This document shows positions 1 to 13,254 of a stretch of 64,000 nucleotides of DNA, piece after piece; position 1 is the first letter of the stretch; each line of letters begins with the position of its first letter. Position numbers and translations under genes: made by a program. Below the pieces are notes generated by a model. It searched no databases. It had not been told where the DNA came from and saw nothing but the letters and a program-made list of their open reading frames with translations. The stretch is from Acephala macrosclerotiorum (taxonomy: Eukaryota > Ascomycota > Leotiomycetes > Helotiales > Mollisiaceae). The stretch lies in NCBI GenBank assembly GCA_014904845.1, contig MU119247.1:1-64000 (forward strand), read 5' to 3'.

Positions 1-3000
1 TTTTCGAGATTTAAAACGAGTTCGTTATATAAAAAAACGATTATAATAAAATTATATATATTTTTTTTTAAAAATCTTTATAAATAATTAATTTTAAAAA
101 TAGTATTAATTACGTATTTTTTAATATATAAAAAGTTTTTATTTATTATAAATTAATTAATAAATTTTTTTATTTTTATTTTAATTAATTAATTAATTAT
201 TTAATTTATAAATTATAAATTATTTCGAATAAATTTAATTTATTAATTAAAATAAATTAATTTATAATTAAATTTTTTTATTTTATATTTTATTGTTTTT
301 TTATAATATACGTATTAATTTATAATTAATTTTATTTTAAAAATAAATAAAAAATAATATTAATTAAATACGATTTCGAATCGTATATAAATATTATATA
401 ATATTTATTTTAATAATTATATTTTAATATAATTAAATTTTTTAATATTTTAAAAAATAATAAATTTAATAAAAATTATTATAATTAATAATATTAAAAT
501 TAAAATCGTAAAAAATTTATAATTTAATAAAAAAAATTTAAAATTTTTATTTTATTTTATTTATTAAAAAATAAATTTTTTTTTAAATTAAATATAAATT
601 ATTATTTTATATTATTAATTCGATTTATAAATTATATATTTTTAATATTATAATAAAAAAATAATTAAATAAATTTATAATATTAAATATTATTTTAAAA
701 TAAAATATATATTTTATAAATTCGAATAATTTTAAACTTTTTATATTATTATAATTAATTTTACGTTTTTATATATTTAATAAAATTATTATTGATTTTA
801 AATTTATAATAATTTTTATAAAAACTATAAATAATTATATATATTTATAATTTATTAAAAAAATTAAATTAATAAATTTATATACGAATTCGATTTTTTA
901 TTTTATTAAAAAATTTATAAAATTATAAAAAAATTAAAAATTAAAAATCGATTAAAAATATTAAAAATAATAATAAAAATTAAAAATTCGATTATATTAT
1001 TAATAAACGTATTATTTAATACGATTACAAAAATATTATTAAATATTTAATAAAATTATTTAATAACGCGAAAAATTTAATTAATAAAATTAAAAAATTA
1101 ATATATTTTTATTTTTATTTTTTTATAATATATAAAAAACTTATTATATTATTATTATATAATTAATTTTATATATTATTTTAATTTTGTATTATTAAAA
1201 CGTAATATAAAAACGAATTTTTTAATAATAAAATTAATAAAAAAAAAAAAACGTAAAAAATAAAAATTATAATTATAATAAAAATTAAATTAATAATAAA
1301 AATTTTATTATTAAAAAAATAATTTAAATATTATTTATAAAAATAAATTAAAAATTATAATTTAATAATAAATTTAAAAATAAAAAAAAAAAAAAATTAT
1401 TTATTTATATAATATGAAATATTTTAATTATAAACGATTTTATTTAAATTTAATTAATTTATTAAAAAATTTTATTAATATATAATTTCGAAATAATATA
1501 TAATCGTTTTAATAAAAAATATTAAAATTTCAATTTATATACGATTATATTATATTTATATTTATAATATATTAATTAATTAAAATTATATAAAATTTAT
1601 AAATAAATTGAAATTTAATTAAATATTTTTAAATTTTAAATTTTAAATAATTTTATTAATTCGTTATTATACAAATTAATAAAATATAATCGTATTTAAT
1701 TAAAATTATAATCGTAAAATTATTTAAAAACGTTTTTACTTTAAATATTAAAATTGATAATCGCTTTTCTAATAAAAAAAATTAAAATATTTATTTATTT
1801 ATTTATTTCAATATTAAATATTTTTATAATTGTATAATTTTTAAAATTATATATTAAATAAAATAATTTAAATTAATTAAATTAATTATAATAATTTAAT
1901 ATAAAAAACGAAAAAATTTTTACAAAAATTTTAATATAAAATTTAATTAAAAAAAATTTTTATTTAAAATATTAAAATAATAATATAATTTTAAAAGAAT
2001 TTTAATAATTATACAATTTTTAAAAAAAAATTTAAATTTTTTTTTTAAAATTATATATTAAAAAAATAATTTAAATTAATTAAATCGATTATAATAATTT
2101 TATATAAAAAAATAAAAATGTTATAATACGTTTTTATTTTAAATATTAAAAAATTTATTAATTTTTATTATTCGATAAAATTTAAAATTTTATTTTAATA
2201 ATTATTTTAATTTTCAATTTTTATAAAACGTTTAAATTAAAAGTTTTTAATTTAGAATTTAAAATAAAAATAAATTAATAAAATCGAAAACTTTAAAATT
2301 TTTCGTAAAAACGTTTTTACGAGATTTACGAAATAAAATATATATCGAATATCAAAAAAAAAATTTGTTCGTTAATTAATTCGTTTATAAATCGACGACA
2401 AACGAATTTTTTTTTCGAAACGAGAAAAACATTTTAAATTAATAATAAAAAATTTTATATAATTAAAATTATTTATAAAATATATTAAAAAATTAAAACG
2501 ATAAATTAATAATAATATTTTATTTAAAATTAAAAAATTAAAATTTAATTATTTTTTTTTTAATAATTATAAAAATAATAATAATTATTATATTATAAAA
2601 AAAATTAAAAATTAAAAATTTTAAATATAAAATAAAAATTATATAATATTATTAAAATAAATAAAAAATTAATATTATTAATTTGTATTTCAATTAATTT
2701 AATATGTAATTTGATTATAAATATAAAAATTTTAATAAATAATTAAATATTATTTTATTTATTTATAATAATTAATTTTTTTTATAAACGAAATAAATCG
2801 TTTATTTTATTTAATATTAAAAAATTTAACGTAATAAATTTTAATATAAATTAATATTAATTAAAAAATATATAATATATTAATTAAAATTTATTATAAA
2901 CGATTATAATATTTTTAATAACGTATTATAAAATCGATTAATAAAATATAAAAATTAAAATATTAAAAAAAAAACAATTAAAAAACAATATAAAAATTAA

Positions 3001-3830
3001 ATTAATTATTAAAATTATTATTAATATAATAAAAAAATTTTTAAATTATATTAAATTTTCAAATAAAAATTTTTAATTTTCTAATGTTAAAAATGTAAAT
3101 AAAAAATTAATTATAAAATATTATTAAAAAAAACGATTAAAAAATAAAAAACTTAAAAAAAAATAATAATTATAAAAATTCTATTAAATTATAAATTTTT
3201 ATAATTTAAAATAAAAAAAATATATAATTAATAATTTAATTTTATAATTTATTAAAATATATTATCAAAACGAAAATTTAATTTTAATTTTATTAATAAA
3301 AAATTTAAATTATAAAATTCAAATTTAAAAATATAAAAATTTATATTATATTATTAATTTAATTTTTTTTAACGTTATTTTAAAAAATTTATTTTAAATA
3401 TATTATATTATATTTTAATTATATAATTTTTTATTTTTATTATATAAATTTTTGATATATAATTTATAATATAATATTTTTTATATTCGTTAAAAAATTT
3501 TTATATAAATATTATTATAATATTTAAATTAGAAAAAATAATAATTAAAATTAATAAAATAAAAATTTAAATATCAAAAAATATATAATATAATATATTT
3601 AATTATATATAAAATATTTAATTATGAACATTTAAAAACTAATTATTTTATTTACTTTTTTAATTAAAAATAAAAAAAATTATTTTTTATAATTATATTT
3701 ATTAGAATTTATTAATTAAAAAATTAAATAATTATAAAATTTTTATTTATTTATATAATTAAATACTTTTATATATAAACTTTAATATAAAAATATTTTT
3801 ATACGTAATTAAACGCATTATACTACGACT
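1..3830. repeat. AT-saturated island with CpG-only cytosines (RIP-like)
   Basis: Almost every base is A or T, and no open frame of useful length exists. The few remaining C and G bases sit nearly all in CpG. In the first 1.1 kb I count about 23 CpG cytosines on the + strand against about 4 in CpA, CpT or CpC. This fits a saturated C-to-T process acting on both strands that spares CpG. The right edge is sharp: by about 3830 the sequence turns to ordinary composition. The original content, probably repeats, can no longer be recognised. Confidence 0.85.
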
Positions 3831-4525
3831 TTCGTTAGTAGAATAAGAGAATATCAATCAGCTTTTGGCAAGCGGAAATAGAAATCCTAATAAGAAGAAG
3901 AGAAAATGGCCCAGACACCTGCCCAAACGCCTTAATATGGGGGAATTCTCAACTATATACACAGAAATGTTTTGAGATCTCTTGGGTTAATTCGCTTGAG
4001 ATTATAGAGTAGGCAAAGTTGTATTAGAGAGGATATCCCCAGATCAGATGTGGCGCAAATGGTTTTTCAAATGGATTGTATGTGCAGGAGTAGGCACAGT
4101 GATGCTTACTTGCATACTGCATCAAAAGGTGGTGGATTAGATCAGATGAAATCAGACAGATGCCACGCATAATAAAGTGGTGACAAGAGGGTGGAAACTC
4201 GGCTGTCTCGTCTCATCGCGGATCAAATGAAGGCTGCAAAATATCGAGCCGCAATGCAATGGATAGCAAGTACCGCTGCACCTGAATGTAAATGTCCTCG
4301 GCCATCATTGATTGTCGAAACTTTTCCGGGACATTAACAATTGAACTCTACCTGCAGCGTAGCATCGAATTTATAGGGGTAGAATTGATTTTTTGTTTTG
4401 TTTTATAGAGTTAAATAGGGGCAAAGGTAACTAAAGATAGTCTTCCACATCATCTTCCTTCTTCTAATCGAACATCGAACGCGAAGAATCAGCTGTGGAA
4501 TCTGGCCCGTATCACTTGAGCAGAA
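3831..4525. other. intergenic, no gene seen
   Basis: Normal-composition DNA next to the AT island. I see no convincing open frame, motif or repeat here. Confidence 0.5.
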
Positions 4526-5096
4526 TTGAAGATACTGTCTGTGCGATCTCCCGAACGAAGTCGTAAGGCACTATCGCATACCCCAGGATCTTTGCTTGTC
4601 TGCCCCCTATTTCCCCAAGGTCAAACATCCCCGCAGGCGGAGCTGGTGCGCCCGCCTCGGCAATTGAAACACAACGTCAACGTCCCTGAGCGCCCCGCAG
4701 CCCGTTCGTCCCAGGGGCCCCCGAAATGTTCTGTCAGCCTTCTCGAAGGCTTGACTCAAAACTCTGACGCGAACATTGTTTCAGATATCAGGTGAACATG
4801 TTCTGTTCCGCTGGCACTCCTGCCTTAACGAGGACGAACTTCGGATTTACGACGTTTCGAAATCGCGGAAAGTTTGCCAGCTGCCTATTTCGGGATGCAT
4901 GCGTTCTGAAATTCGGCCAGCATGTAACGGCGCACTGATCAAACCCGTGATCCTCACTACTGCACATCATGGCGGCTCCCGGTCGTCATCTCTGGACGCG
5001 TTTCATGCCCATGTGATGCTGGATCACAGTGCAAAACATTGTCACCCCCCGGCGCTTGGAATTATCATCGATATTCGCGGGACGAAGATCATATGA
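4526..5096 (+). pseudogene. possible metallo-beta-lactamase-fold relic
   Basis: Two overlapping open frames (4526-4795 and 4776-5096) lie in different frames. The second holds ILTTAHHGGSRSSS, which resembles the HHGS segment of ComEC-like metallo-beta-lactamase domains, followed by a His-rich stretch ending HCHPP. There is no plausible complete domain, start or intron structure, so this is at best a decayed fragment. It may instead be chance. It lies directly upstream of the NO VEIN-like gene in the same direction. Confidence 0.2.
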
Positions 5097-5237
5097 AATG
5101 TCAAATCCCTCTTCGTAAAATTCCTGTTGTCGCAACATGTCTTACGATTATTTCAAACGACTTTCTATTATTTCTTAAAACCCCAAGCTAGCCTCGACGG
5201 TAACACAAAGGGGCAGTCTCCACAAGCATCAGGAGAA

Positions 5238-8200
5238 ATGGCGACCATACTGACCGAGTACGAGTCATTAATTCTATCCGTAGCTGCAGAGAATGGTGTT
5301 TTTACAGAGGAGATGGTAGAAAGGGCCAAGCATGATGTCGTCTTTGGCGCACTTCTCAAATGCGCTCAAAATCTGAAGACGATTGCAAATAATGCTACTT
5401 TCAAGTAAGCTGATGTTAGTAGTTTGCTGACCGGATTCTGCTAAATTCTTTAGACTGGCAGAAGACCTCTATTCTGTAGATACTCATTTTGTGCTTGAGT
5501 GCATTCAAAATGCAGCCGACAATCACTACAAGCCTGAGGTTGAACCGTTTCTTCGAATATGCGCACGATCAGACAGGATCCAATTGGACTGCAATGAGAC
5601 AGGGTTCACTCCAGCGGATATCAAAGCGATTTGCCGCGTTGGCGGTAGTAACAAAACCTCAAAGGAAGGCTTTATTGGAGCGAAAGGGATCGGGTTCAAA
5701 TCCGTGTTCAAAATTGCCCAGGAGGCTCACATCCACTCGCCTCCATACTCTTTCAAGTTCGACAAGGGCCGAGAACTCGGGATGATCATCCCAATCTGGG
5801 TGCCAGAAGAAGAGGTATTAGTGGACTCGACTAAGGATTGCCAGACATCAATTCTACTCCTTCCGCCTGCTGATCGGAACTTTACCGAGTACCTCCACAC
5901 CTTCAAAGCCATCTCACCGACCTTGTTATTATTTTTACCTAAGTTAAAAAGGTTGGAAATCCTCCTTCACGAGAAGCAAGCGCACGGTGGAGAGGTGATA
6001 ACACGGCGAAACTTGAGATCTAAGGTCGACGAAGGGGACAGTTTTATAACCCTCACGGTGGAAGATAGCTCCTCTCCTCATCCTGAAGTCAATAGGTACC
6101 GGAAAACTACAGGCAGATGGAAAGCCTGGGAAGGGGAGAAGCAACGGGAAGGTGTTAAAAGCTCAGAAACCGTTCTAGCATTCCCTGTCACAAGTAAGGG
6201 GACTCCACTAGAAAGCTCTCAGCACGTCCACGCCTTTCTCCCCACCCGTGATTTTGGATTCCAGGTATTATTTTCTTCTGAAATTCCTTCGGCGAATATA
6301 AGCTAATGAATTCTATATGCAGTTCGTTATACAAGCAGACTTCATTGTCGCATCCAATCGGCAAGATATTCACGAATCATACGACTGGAATGTTTATCAG
6401 AGAGCGTGCATCGGCCATACATTCCCGCAGGCGATACTTGGATTTCTCCTTTCGCCCCACGATCCGCTTCGATATACTTGGATGCGTTTCTTGCCTCGAG
6501 GCATAAGACATCCGTTTTGGAAGCCTGCCGAGAAGACAATTTGGGGGCTCATTCAGGAGTCTGAGGTTCTTGAATCACGTGCCAAATCGCTCCATCGGCC
6601 AGGCACATTGGAGCGCCTCGAAGAGACGGTCCTGGACCGAGGTGGTGAGCCGCTTGTTGGTTCGCCCTCAGAATACCTGGCACCCTGTTATGACAAACAG
6701 GATTTTGAAATCTTAGAAAAGCTTGGGGTTCACCCTATAACTTGGTCGTCTTTTCTTACCCGTCTCTGCAAAATGACAGATTCGGAGCTCAAATCAAAGG
6801 ATCAGCAATGGCACGAAGATCTCGCCAAAGCGCTTCGTGGAATAGAAAAAACATCAGCTTGGCGGACGTTCTCATCTAGAGTCATATCAAAAGCTTTTAT
6901 CCCGTTGCTCAATGGAAACAACTGGATTCCCGCAGTGGGTTTGGATCTCAATCCTGTTTACTTCCAAGAGGGTGTTGGGCGAATCAAAGTTCCGTCCGAC
7001 ATCAGTCCTCGGTTTGTGGAAGAAAGTGCATCCAACAATCCATACCGAAAGAGGTTCTTCAAATTACTAGGTGTAAGAGATTATGACCAAATTGAAGCTG
7101 CGTCTGCAATACTACGGAAGCATCGGGGAAGCGTCGTGCCAACAGTCACAGAGGATGAGGCCGTTGCTCATGCTCTCTATCTCTATGATCTAGATTCCTC
7201 CATAACAAATAAGATGGATCTGACCGCGCTTTGGCTTTACGATGAGCAAGGTCGTGCGACAAAGGGTCGGGATCTCTATGTCCGGGACACATCAGCTTAT
7301 GGTCCGGCCTCCCTGTTTGACGGACACGATGCAGTCGCCCGATTCTTATCCTCGAGATACTTAACGCCACAGGTCTCACAACCAAACAAACCGAGATTCC
7401 TTCAATGGTTAATGAGGGGCACCGGTCTCACTGATATTCCTCGGCTCAACAGGTCCGGAACACTATCTCCCGAATTCCAATTCATTCTTCGGAACTACCC
7501 AGACAAAGTACTTTACATCTTGAAGACTTTCTGGGGGCAATATAAAAAGTTGATGGCTGAAACGACGATACTGGCCGCAATAAAAAACCACCCCACTGCA
7601 TGCTTTGATGGGCAATCTCGAATGTCAATACCGCTCAAGGACTGTTATGTACCGGATTCTCGAATGAAACTGGTGAGTTCGGAATTATATGGATCCCTGG
7701 TTGGATCTCCATTTCTCTCCATCGAGCCCTTCAACACCTCTGAGTGGGAATTCCTTTCCACCTTTGGGGTGGGCGTTGCACCGGATCTCTCCTTCTACCT
7801 CTGGATAGGAAGGCAGTCACGATTTCAGAAAAGCTGCACGGTAGATGGCGCGAAAAAGCTGCTCAAATACATAGCAGATTTGACGAGTTTCGATGAATCG
7901 AAACAAATTCAGGTTCGGTAGGATTTGGCCAACCTCCTTTCTAGGCACATAATTGACAATTTCCAGGTCAGCCTTCAATCACGACAAATTACTCCTAGCC
8001 CCGTTGAGTGGTAAATTAACTTTTACGTTTCCCATTCTGTGTGTCTGGAAAGCTCCCCAAGGGCTTCGGAAAATAGCCTCCCTTAAATCGCTGTACGGTG
8101 GAGACCCCAGTGTGACGAGTCTTATTAGGACAACCCTCCAAGTCGAAGATGCCTCAATTGAAGTTGTCGTTAGTGATTTAGCATCGGATTATCCCTCGGA

Positions 8201-11200
8201 CTCTCATTTGAAAGAATCATTACAGTACATAGCGCTTAAGTTACACTCGCAACAGGATCATGGTCCCTTGCACCATGTCCGGTAAGTCTTTGTTTCTGGA
8301 GGTTTCTGATACAATTAGCTGATAATTATCTTAGAGATGCTTTTAGATTTAGTCCTTTAATCACAGTTCCGCTCTCAGGCTCTGGATCTACACGCGTCTG
8401 CTCCACCTCTTGTGTTTGGGGTGGCCCACGCGTGACCCATAAGTGGAATCTTCAACCTCATTATGAAACCGACATTGAGCTTCGGGTTCTACTCTGCTCT
8501 CACTTGGATATCAGACCTCCGATGTTGGATGATTTGTTGAGGGAATTGATCTTGTTGAAGACAGACCCTGGAACTGCCGTTGGTCAGACTGAGCAGATTT
8601 ACTCATACATTTCTGAAAAATTCTCGGGGCCTGAGATTCGGTAGGTGTTTCCCCGGCCTGCTCTTTCTGAAAGAAATCAACTAAGCTTAATATCATAGAG
8701 AACAGTTTGAACGAGATGCATTGGTATGGGTTCAAAGTCTTGATGGCACGAGGTTATGGAAACGACCGTCCGAATGTGTATGGACCGCACCTGACTTTCT
8801 CCGATGCAAAATCCCTATAGCCGAACGGCACGGATTCACCGAAGCGTCTGCAATCAGCTTGTTACAAAATACCCTCAGCATTGGGAATGCTAGTTGTATC
8901 GACTTTATTGCTGATTTAAGGATTCTTCGAGATCGGGAGGAGTTTGACGTGGACGGGTTAGAAGTCTTGTACAAAAGTATCGAACTTAGCATCGTCGGGC
9001 ATGAAAACAAAGTCAGGTATGTTTCCGATGAAGATAACTTACAATTCACATTGACTTTGGGCAGGAAAACTTTCGATGAAGAAAATCTTGTCTACGGCCA
9101 CCAACTTGATCCACCCCGGTGGGTGAAGTTGGGAGATTGTGTATGGTCAGGGCCAAAGTGCCTGCAAACAATCACCAAATTGGCTCGCTGCTATCCGTCT
9201 CTCGATAAACTCTTTACGAAATACTTTGGGGTTGAAGATGCCACGCCAGAAACGGTACTTGACGAATTGCGTTTCGTCGTAGCGGACTTCGAAAAGCGCA
9301 TTTTTTTTCACATCGTTCCCGAGGCCTTGGCGCGAAGAGTCACAGACCTCCTCTTGGCTTTTACTTTCAAGTCGTTTACATTATCGCCGTCCATTCTAGA
9401 AGCCCTCCGATCTGGAAAATTTTGGCCTTACCAACCCTGGTCGAGCGGTCTCCTCTGCTTCGGTCGAATAACGGATAAGTTCATCATCCCAGACCACGAG
9501 TACTTTCTAGACTTATTTCATGAGAAGTTTCCAGTTCTAAAATTGACGTCGGCGGAAGTGATGGCTATTAAGCCATTATTTATCAAGCTTGGAGTAGAAA
9601 ATAAGTTTCTGTCAAGTTGTGTGATGGAAATTGCAAGCGCGAATGATGTGTCAATGCCAGCTGAGGACTTATCTCATGAACTGAGTGAGAGAGCTCGAGC
9701 TCTCTTCTGGTATGTCTCAAACACTCCCAAGCAAATTAAGCTAACAAAATACAGCTGCGCTGAACACTTTTCAAAAGACATGCAAGCCAATCGAAGGAGG
9801 GGCCTGTATCAACTGCTGAAAGATATTCAAGTGTTTCGGGCATCCGACATCTCTACAACATATACGATCAATGCTCATGGAATTAACCAATCAGTCACGA
9901 CTAAAGGCCTCATGCGTTTAGATGAAGAGGGAGACCAGCTGAAACTTTTTGTTCCTCGCGATGAGAATGATCAGAAAGAAGCCTTCGCTATATGCCTTGC
10001 AAAAGAGATGATTCGTTTCCTAGGACTTCCCGAAGCTGAGTCGTGGCATATTATCACTGCTGTCCTGGCTGTGGAGCCCGAAAGACTCGATTCTTTCTTG
10101 CATCGACAAGGCATCTCGAACAACCACAGCACCGCCCCCTGGGATGCGAAGCAAGCGAAGGAGATGACTGTTTGTTCAGAGGAGGATGAAACCATCGTCT
10201 TAGACAAAAAGTTCCGAACACTGAGCCTCTCATCCCAGCAGAACAACAGCAAAGACAACGAGGCTTCAGCCCATGCCCTGTCTACTCCAACCATGACTAT
10301 CGTTCAGAGCGGATCTGCAAATATCAAGACAGATATTAATCAAGATCCAACTTCTAGTGGCACCACCTCCCAGAGCCCCCTAGACTCTACCAATAGGTTT
10401 GATCCCGCGAGACAAGAGCCGGAGCCGGAGCTGCTGTTAGCAGTCCCTGAACTAAACATTGAGAACACGCCTAGAATACCCGCATCCAACAGCGGTAGCG
10501 ATGAACAAAACGATTCACTTGGGGAAAAGAAAGTGGTTCAGAAGGGAATAAATTCGAAGCATGAATCGTTATATTGGGTCTCTAGTCCGCCCCAAGGAAG
10601 AGAAAGTTCAGATATATCACATATCACAGAAACATTGACGGCATCCTCTGATGATTTTGACGCTGTATCTCATTCTTCGGGTATCACATCAAGTTCTGAC
10701 GAGGCCGAAATCTTGAACACACCGAGCAAGAAAACCACAAAGACGGCAAACCAACATCAGATTGAGGAAGCCTTGAATGAGACTTATCAAGCATCCAGTT
10801 TTTCTTCAACTGGCCTGAAGAAATCTGTTGATTCAACTCCACGCGCGACTCATCGAGGCCCGGATCAAGCAGTTGGTTACGCTGGCGAGCTATTCATTGT
10901 CAAGATCCTGAAAACGGAGATTGAGGATTTTGACGAAACCAAACACTGGACAAGCAAACTCCGTCGACATGCAAGTGTTTCTCCCTATGGCAAGGCGGAA
11001 ATCACCGATCTAGAATATCAGGACAGAACCGGGTGTTTTAGCAGGCTTCTAAGAACTTGGACTGATGGCGAGGTCCCGAACTGGCTTGAAGAAGCCTGCA
11101 TGTCTGGAACTACAACCCGGCCAAAGTATTGGCTTGAAGTGAAAACAACGCCTGGCAACTGCGAGACAGCCTTTTTTGTCACTAAGCATCAGTATGATGT

Positions 11201-11454
11201 GGTAAGCTTCCGAGCGCTTTCTTCGGCATTCTTCTACTTCTGCAAGGCCCTCTGTCTCAACTGTTACTAACATGATGCAGATGAAAAAATTGGCTATTGT
11301 TGATAGCGATATGCCTAGCAGTGTCTATGTGTTACTACGCGTCTTCAACATTGATGGAAAGACAGGGGTCAGAGCGTACCTCGACCCTTGGTTGGAAGGC
11401 CAGAAAGGAAGGCTTAGATTCGATATTCAGTATAAGGTTACCACTGGCCATTAA
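5238..11454 (+). CDS. NO VEIN-like protein: HATPase (sacsin-type) N-terminus, exon-repeats, DUF3883 C-terminus
   Basis: Nine exons: 5238-5404, 5454-6264, 6323-7917, 7967-8281, 8335-8640, 8699-9016, 9065-9709, 9755-11201 and 11281-11454. They join to an exact 1925-residue frame. The GHKL ATPase domain shows ECIQNAADN (residues 71-79), CNETGFTPADI (about 102-112) and GFIGAKGIGFKSVF (128-141). After exon 2, FVIQADFIVAS continues the sacsin-type ATPase region. Residues about 858-1260 form four related repeats, each with CVW about 25 residues in. A Ser-rich linker (about 1530-1740) leads to the DUF3883/NO VEIN C-terminal domain (about 1757-1910), including GYAGELFIVKIL and WLEVKTT. The WLEVKTT ExK resembles the PD-(D/E)XK nuclease core. 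Members of this family are common in fungi; their role is not established. I chose the start at MATILTEYE because the upstream part of the frame is not family-like. Introns 6 and 7 (48 and 45 nt) have no in-frame stop, so read-through forms are possible. Confidence 0.88.
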
Positions 11455-11929
11455 TTGGCGGTCCAAATTGTAACATTAGGCAACTTTATTGAGAATGCTA
11501 TGATGAAATAACAAAATTGATATCATTCCTGACTATCTTACGAGTCACCTACTCCGGCTCCTCATCGAAACCTTTTTCCTATTACTCCGTGTATCAAGCG
11601 ATTCTTGAGCTTTATATTGCGATTCGTTTCTTCCCCTGAAATGTTGGGATATAAAGTCTTCTTTATGGGGATAAATTTCTTGCAAAATGTCAGAAGCTCT
11701 CTTTCCAGTCAGTGCTCTTTTCAGATCAGATGATCAATTGATATGATATATTGAGAGCTTGCAAGCTTTAACAAGGCAGACCGACAGGCAGACTTGTGGC
11801 TGTCTTCGCTGACGCAAAACCCAATGAGGGGTCGCCAGCATCATGCAGACATCCAATTCAGCCCCGTCATCTCAACCTCATATTTTAACAATACCAACAT
11901 TCCCACCTGTTCGAGGTGTTGCTAACTTA
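11455..11929. other. intergenic, no gene seen
   Basis: The 3' flank of the NO VEIN-like gene and the space before the STAND N-terminal relic. No open frame, repeat or RNA gene recognised. Confidence 0.5.
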
Positions 11930-12298
11930 CAAAGTATCAGAGCTGTCGTTCGGATGGTCGACCGGTGACATTGCGACAGCCGTCAAGCTGATATACGACC
12001 TCATCCAGGCTCTCGACAGTTACGACGGTGCGGCGGGCGATTACCGCGAGGCTGTGGGCTTCTTCGAGATTTAAACCGCACTCTGGATCCATCACAGACT
12101 TTCGCTGCGGCGTGCTACCCTTCCTACGCCAAGGAGATCGAGGAACAGGTCGCTCAGATCCGAGAGCCCGTAGAAAGTTTTCTAAAGGCTGTGGCGAAGT
12201 TTAGGCTTTCCCTTGGACAAAAGACATCGCCAGCTTATCATCGCAATGTCTTCAAGAAGTTGCACGGCATATTCTGGTATCCAAGAAAGGGTGCTTAG
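11930..12298 (+). pseudogene. relic of a fungal STAND/NLR-type N-terminal domain
   Basis: From about 11941 a frame reads LSFGWSTGDIATAVKLIYDL and on to GDYREAVGFF, then hits TAA at 12072-12074. A one-base frame change recovers DLNRTLDPSQTFAAACYP and EIEEQVAQIREPVESFLKAV up to TAG at 12296-12298. The two halves together match the helical N-terminal segment often placed before NACHT, ankyrin or other repeat domains in fungal NLR-like proteins. Nothing resembling a downstream effector or repeat domain follows; the sequence becomes AT-rich. A splice acceptor (TATCAG) lies just before the first half, so an upstream exon has been lost or is unrecognisable. Signs of decay: a frameshift, truncation and no start codon. 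Confidence 0.65.
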
Positions 12299-12299
12299 G

Positions 12300-12995
<696 letters not shown>

Positions 12996-13088
12996 TAAAC
13001 GAAAAACTACAGCATTGCACGGTCCACTTCAGAATCCGGCCTTCAGCCTGTTTAAACGACGCATACTCTGTATTTCGCAGTGACCACT

Positions 13089-13213
13089 AATGGCTTTTGA
13101 TCTTATCTAGAAATGGCGTCTGACTTCTCTACAAACAGCATTCGATCTCGTTCAGAAACAGCATCTAACCTTTCCATAAATGGCATCCAACCTCATCCAG
13201 AAACGGCATTCAC
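13089..13213 (+). repeat. degenerate 22/23-bp minisatellite, about 5.5 copies
   Basis: Units begin with AAYGGC or AACAGC at 13089, 13112, 13134, 13157, 13179 and 13202. The spacing alternates 23, 22, 23, 22, 23. Each unit ends in a C/T-rich half that often finishes CAGAA or similar. The copies are diverged, and the period is not a multiple of three, so it is unlikely to be coding. Confidence 0.75.
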
Positions 13214-13254
13214 TTGAGATGTACAATAAGATGCATTTTTATCTATTTGATCAC

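Noticed and set aside
1..3830. Mitochondrial DNA insertion or centromere core
   Set aside because: No mitochondrial gene or tRNA fragment is readable, and the C/G bases are confined to CpG, which fits mutated nuclear DNA better. A centromere cannot be judged from one window.
13089..13213. CRISPR-like array
   Set aside because: Contiguous degenerate units without spacers in a eukaryotic genome; it is a minisatellite.
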